A stretch of 64,000 nucleotides of DNA from Xanthobacter autotrophicus (GTDB taxonomy: Bacteria > Pseudomonadota > Alphaproteobacteria > Rhizobiales > Xanthobacteraceae), in contig NZ_VAUP01000042.1 of the NCBI RefSeq assembly GCF_005871085.1, positions 124,001-188,000 of the forward strand. The letters are read 5' to 3'. The notes under the pieces were generated by a model. That model saw only the letters and a program-made list of their open reading frames with translations, did not search any database and had not been told where the DNA came from. Shown piece after piece: positions 55,599-64,000 of the stretch. Made by a program: the position numbers and the translations under genes. Every line of letters begins with the position of its first letter. Position 1 is the first letter of the stretch.

Positions 55599-55931
55599 TC
55601 ACGCCGCCGGGGCGGCGGAAGCAGAGATCGCCGCGGGCCGATATCCCACGCTGGGCGAACATTGTTTTATGGTGATATCAGACAAAACGACTTTGCCATC
55701 CCGATCGCCAGTAACGACGATACTGTCGGCGGAGCAGTCGTTCGGCAGCGGGAAAACGACGCAAAACTGTCCCGCCTGGATGCCAGGGGGGGGATTACTT
55801 GCAGCCGGGACCACATGTCCGGATCCCACGAGAATGCGGTCGTCCTGGCCATGAGGACGACACCAGACAAAGGCGATATCGGCGCTGTCGTGCGGATCGA
55901 GACCCGAGACGCTGAAAAATGTGCCATTCAT
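55599..55931 (-). CDS. Small hypothetical protein upstream of the collagen-like gene
   Basis: 110 residues, no obvious signal peptide, mostly beta-strand-like (GTFFSVSGLDPHDSADIAFV, VFPLPNDCSADSIVVTG, KVVLSDITIKQCSP). Three Cys (VWCRP, FCVVF, DCSAD, QCSP give four). ATG 55931 follows GGAGG 10 bases upstream. It lies 94 bases upstream of the collagen-like gene on the same strand, so it is probably co-transcribed and may be a chaperone, cap or second cargo. I do not recognise a family. Confidence 0.6.
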   Translation of the reverse strand: MNGTFFSVSGLDPHDSADIAFVWCRPHGQDDRILVGSGHVVPAASNPPPGIQAGQFCVVFPLPNDCSADSIVVTGDRDGKVVLSDITIKQCSPSVGYRPAAISASAAPAA

Positions 55932-56432
55932 GTTGAGGGACCTCCATGATTTGCTCGCGGACAAGTATTAACGCAAGCCATTTGTTCACTTCGGGGCACA
56001 CATCTGTATAGAGCGATCAACACACGACTGCGTGCGACAAGCTCAAGCTGTGCGCGACTGGAAACATTTTGTTAAGAAAATCCTAGCCCCCTTCTTGGGG
56101 ACGTCTGAGCAGATTTGCTCACACAGCGACAGAAACGATAAATAAACACGCATGGAGGTAGTATTTACCCGCACTTGAGACGCACAGCAGACTTCTGATG
56201 CCAAAAGAATGATCATCCAGTGCCTGCCAGACGCGGCAAGCCTGGAAAAGCCATTGCAAAGCTGACATGGGCGGACATGCGGATTGCACCGGGAACAGCG
56301 CCGCCCCCCTTGCAATGGCCGAAGATGTCGCGCGGCCAGCTCCGCCGGCGGAACAACCTCCACACATGCGGCGCCAATGCCCTTTCGAAGACGCCGAAGG
56401 AGGTGCTAGAAATGATCGTTCGATAAAGACGG
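55932..56432. other. Divergent intergenic region, AT-richer, probable promoters
   Basis: 501 bases without a supportable gene. It separates the collagen operon (leftward) from the TetR gene (rightward) and is AT-richer in 55960-56200 (for example TTGTTAAGAAAATCC and ACGATAAATAAACACG). It should hold the collagen promoter; a stem CTAGCCCCCTTCTTGGGGACG lies near 56080-56102. Confidence 0.4.
56415..56424. promoter_or_regulatory. Palindromic 10-mer upstream of tetR-type gene
   Basis: ATCG-TT-CGAT, followed by AAA, nine bases before the TetR-family start. The reverse-complement form ATCG-AA-CGAT lies just after the same gene at 57128-57137. A pair like this flanking a repressor gene suggests operators for autoregulation and for the downstream operon. 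Confidence 0.45.
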
Positions 56433-57128
56433 ATGACCGCCTTGCCTGCACCCAAAGTCCAGTCGCCGCCGCGACGCCGCCTCTCGCCCGCGGAGCGGGA
56501 GCGGGACATCGTCGCCGGCGCGGTCGCTTTCTTTGCCGAACACGGCTTCGACGGTGCCACGCGCGATCTCGCGCGGCGGCTCGGCATCACCCAGCCTTTG
56601 CTCTACCGCTATTTTCCCGGCAAGGACGCGCTGCTCGACCGGGTCTACCAGGAGGTCTACCAAAGCCGCTGGCGGACCGAGTGGGAGACGGAGATCGCGG
56701 ACCGCTCCGTATCCATTGATGAGCGCCTCAAGCGCTTCTACCGGGCCTATGCTGCCCTGATCCAGACCTATGAATGGGTGCGGCTGTTCATGTTTGCCGG
56801 GCTCAAGGGTCTCGACTTCAACAGTCGCTACCTCGCCTTCCTGCGGGCCCGCCTCTTCGACCGGATCGTGATGGAGATCCGCGCCGCCCACGGCCTCGAC
56901 GAGACCGCGCCGGTCACGGAGGCGGAGATCGAGCTGATATGGTCGCTCCACGCAGCGATCTTTTATATCGGCGTGCGCAAGTTCATCTACGGCATGCCCA
57001 TTCCCGCCGATCTCGATGCCGACATCGACTTCAAGGTCAATGCATTCCTCCACGGCGCCCCGGCCGCCTTCGCCGCGGTGCTTCCGCAGCCGGCACTGGC
57101 CGGGAAGGCCGGGGCACGCAAAAAATAA
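56433..57128 (+). CDS. TetR-family transcriptional regulator
   Basis: 231 residues. The N-terminal TetR DNA-binding domain (ERERDIVAGAVAFFAEHGFDGATRDLARRLGITQPLLYRYFPGKDALLDRVY, in parts) is clear; the C-terminal ligand-binding domain is helical and diverse. ATG 56433 follows the palindrome at 56415. Its stop overlaps the region with the second palindrome and the promoter of the flavin hydroxylase operon, so it probably represses that operon and itself, with release by an aromatic or heterocyclic substrate. The inducer is unknown. Confidence 0.9.
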   Translation: MTALPAPKVQSPPRRRLSPAERERDIVAGAVAFFAEHGFDGATRDLARRLGITQPLLYRYFPGKDALLDRVYQEVYQSRWRTEWETEIADRSVSIDERLKRFYRAYAALIQTYEWVRLFMFAGLKGLDFNSRYLAFLRARLFDRIVMEIRAAHGLDETAPVTEAEIELIWSLHAAIFYIGVRKFIYGMPIPADLDADIDFKVNAFLHGAPAAFAAVLPQPALAGKAGARKK

Positions 57129-57137
57129 TCGAACGAT
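57128..57137. promoter_or_regulatory. Second palindromic 10-mer, possible TetR operator
   Basis: ATCGAACGAT plus AAA, the inverted partner of the site at 56415-56424, placed at the end of the tetR-type gene and 10 bases before the -35 of the hydroxylase promoter. Confidence 0.45.
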
Positions 57138-57146
57138 AAATTAGAG

Positions 57147-57197
57147 TTGACGCCGGCCGGACCGCGCGCCACTATCTATCATCCGATAAATATCGGA
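57147..57197 (+). promoter_or_regulatory. Probable promoter with downstream perfect palindrome
   Basis: TTGACG (57147-57152), a 17-base spacer and CACTAT (57170-57175) make a fair sigma-70-type promoter. The 16-bp perfect palindrome TCCGATAAATATCGGA (57182-57197) lies where transcription would start, a classic repressor position. It drives the operon starting at 57325. Confidence 0.55.
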
Positions 57198-57324
57198 CGG
57201 GCACCGCAGGACTGGCAAAGCCGGCCGACGGGGGCTCGACGCCATCAACACATAACGGCACGTGCGAACCGGAAGGTCGTCCGAACTCGACATCCGGCGC
57301 CGGCGGAGCCGAGGGAGAATACCC

Positions 57325-58587
57325 ATGCCAGGAGACAGCACCGGCGGCGGGCTGGACCGCGCGCCGAAGCGGAAACGCGCCATCATCATCGGCGGCTCAA
57401 TCTGCGGGCTTTTCACCGCGCTCCTGCTGCGCAGGTCGGGCTGGGACGTGGCTGTGTTCGAGCGCATCGGCAGCGAGCTTGCCGGCCGCGGCGCCGGCAT
57501 CGTGACCCACCCCGAGATGTTCGATGTCATCGCCCGGACAGGCATCGACGTCACCGAGGCGCGCGTGGGCGTGGGCGTCAGCGGCCGGCGGGTCTTCGAC
57601 CGCGAGGGGCGGCTCGCCGGGCAGCTCGACCTGCCGCAGGTGCTCACATCCTGGGGCCATCTCTATCGCCTGCTGCGCTCCGCCTTGCCGGACGGCACCT
57701 ATCACCACGGTCGCAATCTGGTGTCGGTGGAGGATCGTGCCGATGCCGTGCGGGCGCATTTCGCCGACGGCTCCACCGAGGAGGCCGACCTCCTCGTGGG
57801 CGCAGACGGGCTGTTCTCCACGGTCAGGGCGGCGTTCCTGCCCGAGGCCCAGCCCACCTATGCCGGCTATGTCGCCTGGCGGGGGCTGGTCGATGAGGCT
57901 GCTCTCTCAGCCGCGACCCGGGCAGCCCTTTGCGGCCACTTCTCCTTCAGCCTGCCCCCGGGCGAACAGATGCTCGGCTATCCCGTGGCCGGCGCGGACG
58001 AGCAGCTCGAAGACGGCCACCGACGCTACAATTTCGTCTGGTACCGGCCCGCGGCCAGCGACGGACAGCTCGCCGACCTCCTCACCAACGTGGATGGGAA
58101 ACGCCACCCGCTTTCCATTCCCCCCCACCTCATCCGGCCGGAGGTGGTCGCCGCCATGCGGGCCGACGCGCGCCGCCTGCTGGCCCCGCAGTTCGCCGAA
58201 GTGGTGGAGCGCACGCCGCAGCCCTTCCTGCAGGCGATCCAGGATCTGGAGACGCCGCGCATGCGGCTCGGGCCCCATGTGGTGATCCTGGGCGATGCCG
58301 CCTTCGTCGCCCGGCCCCACGTGGGCATGGGCGTGACCAAGGCGGCCGCGGACGCCGCCGCCCTCGTGTCGGCCCTCGACGATGGCAGCGACGTGGAGGC
58401 CGCGCTCGCCGCCTTCGAGGCGCGCCGGCTTTCCTTCGGCCGGGCCGTGGTCCAGCGGGCACGGCACCTGGGCGCCTACATGCAGGCCCAGATTCTCGAC
58501 GCGGATGAGCGGGCGCGCGCCGAGCGGCACCGTCGTCCCGAGGCCGTCATGAGCGAAACCGCCGTCGCCACGGGGATCGCCGCATGA
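57325..58587 (+). CDS. FAD-dependent monooxygenase, 2,6-dihydroxypyridine 3-hydroxylase-like
   Basis: 420 residues. Class A flavoprotein hydroxylase: [20 protein letters not shown] (FAD GxGxxG), [11 protein letters not shown] (DG motif), [15 protein letters not shown], and [20 protein letters not shown] (GD motif). The blocks [18 protein letters not shown] and [10 protein letters not shown] agree with DHPH of nicotine catabolism as I remember it. It would hydroxylate an aromatic or hydroxypyridine ring with NAD(P)H and O2. ATG 57325 follows GAGGGAGA; an upstream start is less likely. The stop overlaps the DUF485 gene. True substrate not known. Confidence 0.87.
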   Translation: MPGDSTGGGLDRAPKRKRAIIIGGSICGLFTALLLRRSGWDVAVFERIGSELAGRGAGIVTHPEMFDVIARTGIDVTEARVGVGVSGRRVFDREGRLAGQLDLPQVLTSWGHLYRLLRSALPDGTYHHGRNLVSVEDRADAVRAHFADGSTEEADLLVGADGLFSTVRAAFLPEAQPTYAGYVAWRGLVDEAALSAATRAALCGHFSFSLPPGEQMLGYPVAGADEQLEDGHRRYNFVWYRPAASDGQLADLLTNVDGKRHPLSIPPHLIRPEVVAAMRADARRLLAPQFAEVVERTPQPFLQAIQDLETPRMRLGPHVVILGDAAFVARPHVGMGVTKAAADAAALVSALDDGSDVEAALAAFEARRLSFGRAVVQRARHLGAYMQAQILDADERARAERHRRPEAVMSETAVATGIAA

Positions 58588-58940
58588 AACACGTCAATGT
58601 CTGCCCCACGCGGTACGTGTCGGCCCCGCAGGATATCGCGGCTCGCATCGAAACCATTCGCCGCAACCCCAACTTCCGGCGCCTCGCCTCCGCCCGGACC
58701 CGCCTGGGTCTCTCGCTGGCCACGACCATGGCCACGCTTTACTTCGCCTACATCCTGACCGTGGCGCTGGCACCCGGCGCGCTCGGCACGCCTGTGCTGC
58801 CCGGCGCGGTCACCACCTGGGGGATCCTGGCCGGGGTCGGACTGCTGAGCCTCGGCTTCGTGCTGACGGCGATCTATGTAGCCGTCGCCAATCGTCATTT
58901 CGATCATCTGACGACGCGCCTCGAGGAGGAGATGCAATGA
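58584..58940 (+). CDS. DUF485 membrane protein
   Basis: 118 residues. Two transmembrane helices ([20 protein letters not shown] and [20 protein letters not shown]) and the DUF485 pattern [15 protein letters not shown] near the start; YjcH is the E. coli relative, always beside the ActP acetate permease. The ATG overlaps the monooxygenase stop and its own stop overlaps the symporter start (ATGA at both), so the three are translated as a tight unit. It likely supports or stabilises the symporter. Confidence 0.88.
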   Translation: MKHVNVCPTRYVSAPQDIAARIETIRRNPNFRRLASARTRLGLSLATTMATLYFAYILTVALAPGALGTPVLPGAVTTWGILAGVGLLSLGFVLTAIYVAVANRHFDHLTTRLEEEMQ

Positions 58941-60601
58941 AAGCCGGAACGCTCCTTTATCCAGGCTTCTCGGCCTGCATCGTTGTCCTCGCCTCGGCCG
59001 TTCCAGCGGCGGCGGCAGGCGCCATCGCGGAAGGCGGAAGCCGGCAGCCGTTGAATCCGGTCGCCATCGGCCTGTTCCTTCTGTTCGTGGCGGTCAGTCT
59101 CGGCGTAACCTGGTGGGCCGCCCGCAAGGGTACCGGCGGCGCGCAAGACTATTACGCCGCCGGTGGCGGCCTCAGCGGCTTCAAGAACGGCCTGGCCATA
59201 GCCGGAGACTATACTTCGGCAGCGACATTCCTCGGCGTGACCGCTCTGGTCTACAGCTCTGGCTATGACGGCATGATCTATGCAATCGGGTTCCTGGTGG
59301 GCTTCCCGATGATATTGTTCCTCATCGCGGAGCCGCTGCGCAACCTTGGACGCTATACCTTCGCCGACGTGGTGGCCTACCGGCTCTCGGAAGTGCCGGT
59401 GCGCGTGGTGGCGGCCACCAACACGCTGGTCATCGTGCTGCTCTACCTCATCGCCCAGATGGTGGGGGCCGGCAAGCTCATCGAACTGCTCTTCGGCCTG
59501 CCCTACTGGGCCGCGGTGGGCCTCGTGGGCCTGTTGATGATGGCTTATGTCACCTTCGGCGGCATGCTCGCCACCACCTGGGTGCAGATCATCAAGGCGG
59601 TGTTGCTGCTCACCGGCTCGGTGGTGATGTCGGTCCTCATCCTCGCCCGGTTCGGCTTCAGCGTGGAAACGCTGTTCGCCCACGCCGTGGCGCTGCACCC
59701 GAAGGGCGTCGCCATCATGGCGCCCGGCGGGCTGGTGAAAGATCCCGTGTCGGCCATCTCTCTCGGCATCGCCCTTGTGTTCGGAACGGCCGGCCTGCCC
59801 CACATCCTGATGCGCTTCTTCACCGTGACCGATGCGCGGCAGGCGCGGGCATCGGTCCTGGTGGCCACCGGCTTCATCAGCATTTTCTACACGCTGCTGT
59901 TCGTCCTCGGCTTCGGCGCCATCGCCGTGGTGATGGCGGATTCCGGCTTCAAGGATGCGTCGGGGGCGGTGATCGGCGGCACCAACATGGTTGCCCTGCA
60001 TCTTGCCAACGCCCTCGGCGGCTCGGTGCTGCTGGGCTTCATCTCGGCGGTGGCCTTCGCAACCATCCTCGCGGTGGTTTCGGGCCTCACCATCGCCGGG
60101 GCATCGGCGGCGAGCCACGATCTCTACGCCCGCGTCATCCGCCGCGGCGCCGCATCCGAGCAGGAGGAGGTGCGGGTCTCGAAGGCGGCGGCGGTGCTCA
60201 TCAGCGTGCTCGCCATGGGGTTCGGCCTGCTGTTCGAGAACCAGAACATTGCGTTCATGGTGGGGCTCGTGTTCGCCGTCGCGGCGAGCGCGAACTTCCC
60301 GGTGATCGTTCTGTCGGTGTCGTGGCCCGGCCTGTCCACCCGTGGGGCGGTGTCCGGATCGGTGACGGGGCTGGTGGTTGCGCTGGTGCTGGTGGCCCTG
60401 AGCCCGAGCGTGTGGACGGCGACGTTGAAGCTCGGGCCGGCGCCATTCCCCTATGACAATCCGGCGCTCTTCTCCGTGCCGCTGGCCTTCCTGGTCTCGA
60501 TCTGCGTGTCGCTGGCGGACCGCAGCGCGGCGGCGCAGCGGGTGCGGGCGGCCTTCCCCGCGCAGCATGTGAGGGCCCAGACCGGCTTCGCCCTCGACTG
60601 A
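58937..60601 (+). CDS. Sodium:solute symporter, ActP-like
   Basis: 554 residues, about 13 hydrophobic helices, with an N-terminal cleavable-type leader ([17 protein letters not shown]) as in ActP. SSS family marks: [36 protein letters not shown] and [31 protein letters not shown] (in parts). ActP imports acetate, glycolate and similar acids with Na+ or H+. Here, in an operon with a hydroxylase and TetR, the cargo is more likely an aromatic or heterocyclic acid; that is inference. Confidence 0.9.
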   Translation: MKAGTLLYPGFSACIVVLASAVPAAAAGAIAEGGSRQPLNPVAIGLFLLFVAVSLGVTWWAARKGTGGAQDYYAAGGGLSGFKNGLAIAGDYTSAATFLGVTALVYSSGYDGMIYAIGFLVGFPMILFLIAEPLRNLGRYTFADVVAYRLSEVPVRVVAATNTLVIVLLYLIAQMVGAGKLIELLFGLPYWAAVGLVGLLMMAYVTFGGMLATTWVQIIKAVLLLTGSVVMSVLILARFGFSVETLFAHAVALHPKGVAIMAPGGLVKDPVSAISLGIALVFGTAGLPHILMRFFTVTDARQARASVLVATGFISIFYTLLFVLGFGAIAVVMADSGFKDASGAVIGGTNMVALHLANALGGSVLLGFISAVAFATILAVVSGLTIAGASAASHDLYARVIRRGAASEQEEVRVSKAAAVLISVLAMGFGLLFENQNIAFMVGLVFAVAASANFPVIVLSVSWPGLSTRGAVSGSVTGLVVALVLVALSPSVWTATLKLGPAPFPYDNPALFSVPLAFLVSICVSLADRSAAAQRVRAAFPAQHVRAQTGFALD

Positions 60602-60628
60602 CGCGCTCATACTCCAAGGAGATGCGAC

Positions 60629-61036
60629 ATGACCACGACGAGCTATGCCACAGTCGAAGCCCCGCTGGACTGGCCCGAAGCGCTGCGGGCCGACCTCCAT
60701 GCCAGCCGGGGCAACGGCCGCGTCGGCAGCCGCCTCGTATCCCAGAGCGACCGGGTGCGGGTGTGGCACCTCAGTCTCAGGCCTGGAGAGCGGATCGGCT
60801 TCCACACCCATGTGCTCGACTATTTCTGGACGGCGGTGACCGGAGGGCGCGCCCGCTCCCATTATGCGGACGGGCGCGTGGCCGAGGTCACCTATGATCC
60901 GGGCGATACCAAGCATCACCATTTCGCCACCGGCGACTTCATGATGCACGATCTGACCAATATCGGCGATACCGAGCTCGTCTTCACGACTGTCGAATTC
61001 CTCGACAGCGCGAACACTCCCCTGGACGTCGACTAG
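60629..61036 (+). CDS. Cupin-fold protein
   Basis: 135 residues. Cupin motif 1-like GERIGFHTHVLDYFWTAVTGGRARSHYADG (in parts; His-x-His for metal) and motif 2-like DPGDTKHHHFATGDFMMHDLTNIGD. Probably a small metal-binding beta-barrel enzyme or binding protein. ATG 60629 has AAGGAGATG upstream. It is 27 bases after the symporter, so it is the last gene of the operon. A role in opening or tautomerising the hydroxylated ring is possible but not shown. Confidence 0.82.
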   Translation: MTTTSYATVEAPLDWPEALRADLHASRGNGRVGSRLVSQSDRVRVWHLSLRPGERIGFHTHVLDYFWTAVTGGRARSHYADGRVAEVTYDPGDTKHHHFATGDFMMHDLTNIGDTELVFTTVEFLDSANTPLDVD

Positions 61037-61458
61037 CGTCTTCTGGTTCACGCCCCTTCGGCGTGGCCATTATGCAATGTCGTGAGCGGAGATATGCGTC
61101 GTTCGCGACCTTGCCGAGCTGAGGGACGTCATGGGCGTGTTCGCCGGTGACGTCCGCCGTTCCCCAAGGCAGTCCCCGAGGCAATCCCGACGGCAGTCCC
61201 GAAGGCGTTCTCCGAGGGGATCAGGGGCGTTCAGCCGCAATGATCCTGTGCAGCGGGCATCAGATCCGCCTTTCGTTCCAAGAAACGACACTCCTGTTCA
61301 AGATCGAGGCCTGCGACCGGAATAATGTTCTCACCCAGCGGCACAGGCGGATCGTGGCCGAGCACGCGGCAGCCAATCGGAAGGAAGCACGCAATGGACC
61401 GACCTCATCGTCCGCTCTCGCCAGCCGTTTGCCGCGCCACCGCCGCGCGGAGGCGATG
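61037..61458. other. Intergenic region with 12-bp imperfect tandem repeats
   Basis: 422 bases with no gene I can support. Around 61164-61215 an imperfect 12-base unit (AAGGCAGTCCCC, GAGGCAATCCCG, ACGGCAGTCCCG, AAGGCGTTCTCC) repeats about four times. A frame open from 61123 continues into the next gene, so a longer N-terminus for that gene (start ATG 61240) cannot be ruled out. Confidence 0.4.
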
Positions 61459-64000
61459 ATGGATCGGCGCGTGCGCGAGGCGGGGGAATACGACCGGACC
61501 GATCCGACGCACCAGGGCGATAAAGACACGATCACCTTCGGCCACCTCACGCTCAGCACCGAGGGCAATGAAGACGGGATCGAGCATGGCCTGGCGCGCA
61601 ATGATGCGACCGGCCGGCAATGGCGTGTCAGGAGCGCGCCGCGGGGGAGTGCGGCAGCTGCGGCGCTGGATCGCGAAGCGCTTGTGACCCGGCAGCTTCC
61701 GGAGCATCTCGTGGAGGTGCCGCGGCGGCTGGAGCATCGCGATCACGTCATCCTCCTCTACCCGGACCACACCTCTACGACACTCGCGGACCTTCCCGCC
61801 GACACGCTCACGCTGGAGCGCTTTCTGGATGTCGCCGCTGCCACCGCAGAGGCGCTATCCAGGCTTCATGGGCTCGGCGTGGTCCACGGCGGCCTGCGGC
61901 CGTCATCTGTCCTGGTGGAGGACGAGGGCCGCATCCGTTTCCGGCATTTTGCCGGCTCGGTCGCGTCGCAGGCGGATCCGCAGGCCGGCGCGGCGGTGCT
62001 GTCGCCCGCGACCATGGCCTATGCCGCACCCGAGCAGGCGCGGATCCATCGCCCCGCCTGCGATGTGCGAAGCGACCTCTACGCGCTGGGCGTCGTCCTG
62101 TACGAGCGCCTCGTCGGGCGCCTTCCGCTGAGCGGGGGAAACGTGGCGGAGTGGCTGCACGCCCATGTGGCCGTCGACGTGGTGAAGCCGAGCGCCGTGC
62201 GCGGCGATGTCCCCGCCGTCGTTGACGACATCCTGCTGAAGCTCGTCGCCAAGGATCCCGGGCACCGATACCAGAGCGCGGAATCGCTCCAGGCCGACTT
62301 GCGCCTGGCCCGCGCCGCGCTCGCCGAGACCGGTGGGATGGCGAGCTTCGCGCTGGGACGGGGCGACCTCGCGCCGCGGGCGCAAGTGTCGAGGCGCCTG
62401 TTTGGTCGCACCTCGGAGCTTGCCGATCTCGTGGGGGCCTTCGAACGGGTCCGCAAGAGCGGCGAGAGCGAGCTGGTGCTCATCTCCGGCGAGGCGGGCG
62501 CCGGCAAATCCGCCCTCGTCGAACAATTGTCGAAGGTGTGGCTTGCGGCGGATGTTCATTTCGCGGCCGGCAAGAGCGATCTCCTTCAGAAGGGCATTCC
62601 CTATGCGCCCTTTGTTCAGGCCCTGCGAACGCTCATCATGCGGCTGCTGAGTGAGAATACTGCCGTATTGGAAGCCACGCGCGCGCGTCTTGCCGCCGCC
62701 CTTGCCGGCTACAGCCGTCTGTTGATCGATCTCGTCCCGGAAGCCGAGTTCGTTCTCTCCGAAGCCGGCCCGTTGCCCGATGTAACGGCCACCCTGGCGC
62801 AGGCGCGCATCGCGCGGGTCATCCTCCAGACCGTGACGGCCGTTGCGACGCCTCAGACGCCCCTCGTGCTGTTCCTCGACGACCTGCAATGGCTCGATGC
62901 GGCGAGCTTTGGAACCCTGCGGGCCTTCCTGAACGAACCGCCGCCGCACGTGCTGCTGATCGGCAGCTATCGCGAAGAAGAACGCGCCCAGCAGCCTGAG
63001 CTGCGCGGCCTGCTGCAGGAGGCACGCGGCGGCCGGACACCGGTCAGCGAGATCAGTCTGCGTCCTCTGTCGAGCGCGGATGCCGCCGAGTTCGTCTCCA
63101 TCGCGCTGAACAGCTCTCCCGCGGACGTGGGTGCGCTGGCCGAGAGCATCTATCGCAAGACCCAGGGCAATGCCTTCTATATCGGCCAGCTTCTGCAGAA
63201 GCTCGTCGACGACAAGGTGGTCACATTCGATCCCGAGCGGCAGCGCTGGAACTGGGATCGGTTGCGGCTCGGCGCGTACGATTCCGTTTCGGAGTTCATG
63301 CTGCAGCGGCTCGATGCCCTCAAGCCGGACCAGCGCGCCTTCCTGCGCCGGCTGGCCTGCGCCGGGGGGCGCTGCCCGGCCGAGCTTTTCCTGCGCCTGC
63401 TGGGGCAGGACCCGGCCGAGGTGGAGGCGGTTGCCGCTCCGCTGCTGGAGTCCGGCCTGCTGCTACGGCGTGAGACCGACTACCTCATCGCCCATGACCG
63501 CGTGCTGGAAGCGGCATATGCCCTTACGGCGGAGGACGAGCGGCCCGCCGAGCACCTCTCCGTTGCACGGCGCATGGTCGAGATGCACGGCGACGCCAAC
63601 GCCGACTGGGCCTTCAGCATCGCGGCGCAGATCGAGCGGGCCGACCGCGAGGCGCTCGGCGAGGCGGAGCGGCTGTCCTTCGTGAGGGTCCTGCGGATGG
63701 CGGCGCGGCGCGCCCGCAATGCCGGCGCGGTCCCGCAGGCGGCCGGTTATCTCGTCATCGCGCGCGACATGATGGAGCCAGGCTGGCGCGAGAGCCATCA
63801 CGCCCTGTTCGTCGAGGTGGAATGGCTTTATTGCGACAGTCTCCTGGCGCTTGCGAAGATCGACGAGGCGCTCGTCGCCATCGACAGGCTGCTGGCGCTG
63901 GCCGTCCGTCCCGTCGACCGGGCGGATACGTTCCGCCTGAAAGCCATCGCCCACACTGTCCAGTCAGACTATGAGCGCGCCATAGACGCCGCCCTCGCGG
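61459..64000 (+). CDS. Pseudokinase-AAA ATPase-TPR signalling protein, N-terminal part
   Basis: Partial; continues past the window end, 847 residues visible. Residues about 20-290 are a Ser/Thr-kinase fold in which the catalytic loop reads HGGLRPSSVLV instead of HRDLKPxN and the DFG position reads RHFAG, so it is a pseudokinase. A P-loop ATPase follows (GEAGAGKSALVE; FLDDLQWLD) and then TPR-like helices (ADRAD, LAKIDEALVAIDRL). This order matches large multidomain proteins that end with GAF and histidine-kinase domains. ATG 61459 follows GGAGG; ATG 61456 or an upstream start at 61240 remain possible. Confidence 0.85.
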   Translation, partial: MDRRVREAGEYDRTDPTHQGDKDTITFGHLTLSTEGNEDGIEHGLARNDATGRQWRVRSAPRGSAAAAALDREALVTRQLPEHLVEVPRRLEHRDHVILLYPDHTSTTLADLPADTLTLERFLDVAAATAEALSRLHGLGVVHGGLRPSSVLVEDEGRIRFRHFAGSVASQADPQAGAAVLSPATMAYAAPEQARIHRPACDVRSDLYALGVVLYERLVGRLPLSGGNVAEWLHAHVAVDVVKPSAVRGDVPAVVDDILLKLVAKDPGHRYQSAESLQADLRLARAALAETGGMASFALGRGDLAPRAQVSRRLFGRTSELADLVGAFERVRKSGESELVLISGEAGAGKSALVEQLSKVWLAADVHFAAGKSDLLQKGIPYAPFVQALRTLIMRLLSENTAVLEATRARLAAALAGYSRLLIDLVPEAEFVLSEAGPLPDVTATLAQARIARVILQTVTAVATPQTPLVLFLDDLQWLDAASFGTLRAFLNEPPPHVLLIGSYREEERAQQPELRGLLQEARGGRTPVSEISLRPLSSADAAEFVSIALNSSPADVGALAESIYRKTQGNAFYIGQLLQKLVDDKVVTFDPERQRWNWDRLRLGAYDSVSEFMLQRLDALKPDQRAFLRRLACAGGRCPAELFLRLLGQDPAEVEAVAAPLLESGLLLRRETDYLIAHDRVLEAAYALTAEDERPAEHLSVARRMVEMHGDANADWAFSIAAQIERADREALGEAERLSFVRVLRMAARRARNAGAVPQAAGYLVIARDMMEPGWRESHHALFVEVEWLYCDSLLALAKIDEALVAIDRLLALAVRPVDRADTFRLKAIAHTVQSDYERAIDAALA

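Noticed and set aside
61131-61325. Arg-Gln-Ser repeat small frame
   Set aside because: Product only reflects the 12-base DNA repeat; no ribosome site.

Overview
The window is GC-rich, densely coded and largely operonic, with no rRNA, tRNA, CRISPR array, IS element or phage gene that I could see. Gene content points to an alphaproteobacterium of the Hyphomicrobiales, probably Xanthobacteraceae-like (Xanthobacter, Azorhizobium or relatives). The supporting features are two Liv-type ABC systems, a beta-keto-acid cleavage enzyme, FCD-type GntR and LysR regulators, and the molybdenum storage protein pair MosB/MosA, which is typical of diazotrophs. This taxonomic call is inference from gene content, not a database match.

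Region by region. (a) 1-4900: end of a Liv-type ABC operon (permease end, LivG-like and LivF-like ATPases), then an ornithine/arginine-type PLP decarboxylase and a GNAT acetyltransferase. (b) 5242-8561: mosB-mosA, a perfect hairpin, and two envelope or secreted proteins of unknown role. (c) 8627-16510: response regulator, single-domain globin, hybrid histidine kinase, MgtA-type P-type ATPase, LysR regulator and VOC protein. (d) 16554-26103: a catabolic and transport island. It holds a peptide-deformylase-like protein with altered metal ligands, an SDR, a GntR regulator with a clear palindromic operator, a Liv-type binding protein, LivH, a single polypeptide joining LivM+LivG+LivF, a lambda-crystallin-type 3-hydroxyacid dehydrogenase and a BKACE (DUF849) enzyme. 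The logic is uptake of a 3-hydroxy acid, oxidation to the 3-keto acid, and acetyl-CoA-dependent cleavage.

(e) 26402-38905: a small-molecule or envelope-modification locus. A one-module NRPS (C-A-PCP-E) overlaps an MFS exporter gene; an N-acyl-D-amino-acid deacylase faces it. These are followed by an ACP, an FkbH-like glyceryl-loading HAD protein, an MBOAT acyltransferase and a membrane-anchored SGNH protein. The last four resemble, in logic, a Dlt pathway (carrier, loader, MBOAT, SGNH-like partner) that would move a glyceryl-type group across the membrane. (f) 39050-43703: small unknown proteins, a FIST sensor-domain protein, an aldo/keto reductase and a Crp/Fnr regulator.

(g) 43840-55931: the most striking region. 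It encodes an 842-aa collagen-like protein with about 207 Gly-X-Thr triplets, a type I secretion ABC transporter with a C39-like domain, its HlyD-type adaptor, a Sel1-repeat protein, a periplasmic HExxH metallopeptidase and a 699-aa two-domain glycosyltransferase. The C-terminal domain of that glycosyltransferase looks like animal procollagen galactosyltransferase. Together they suggest a made, glycosylated and exported bacterial collagen. (h) 56433-61036: a TetR regulator with repeated palindromes and an operon for a flavin hydroxylase, DUF485 protein, ActP-like symporter and cupin. (i) 61459-end: the start of a large pseudokinase-AAA-TPR signalling protein running off the window.
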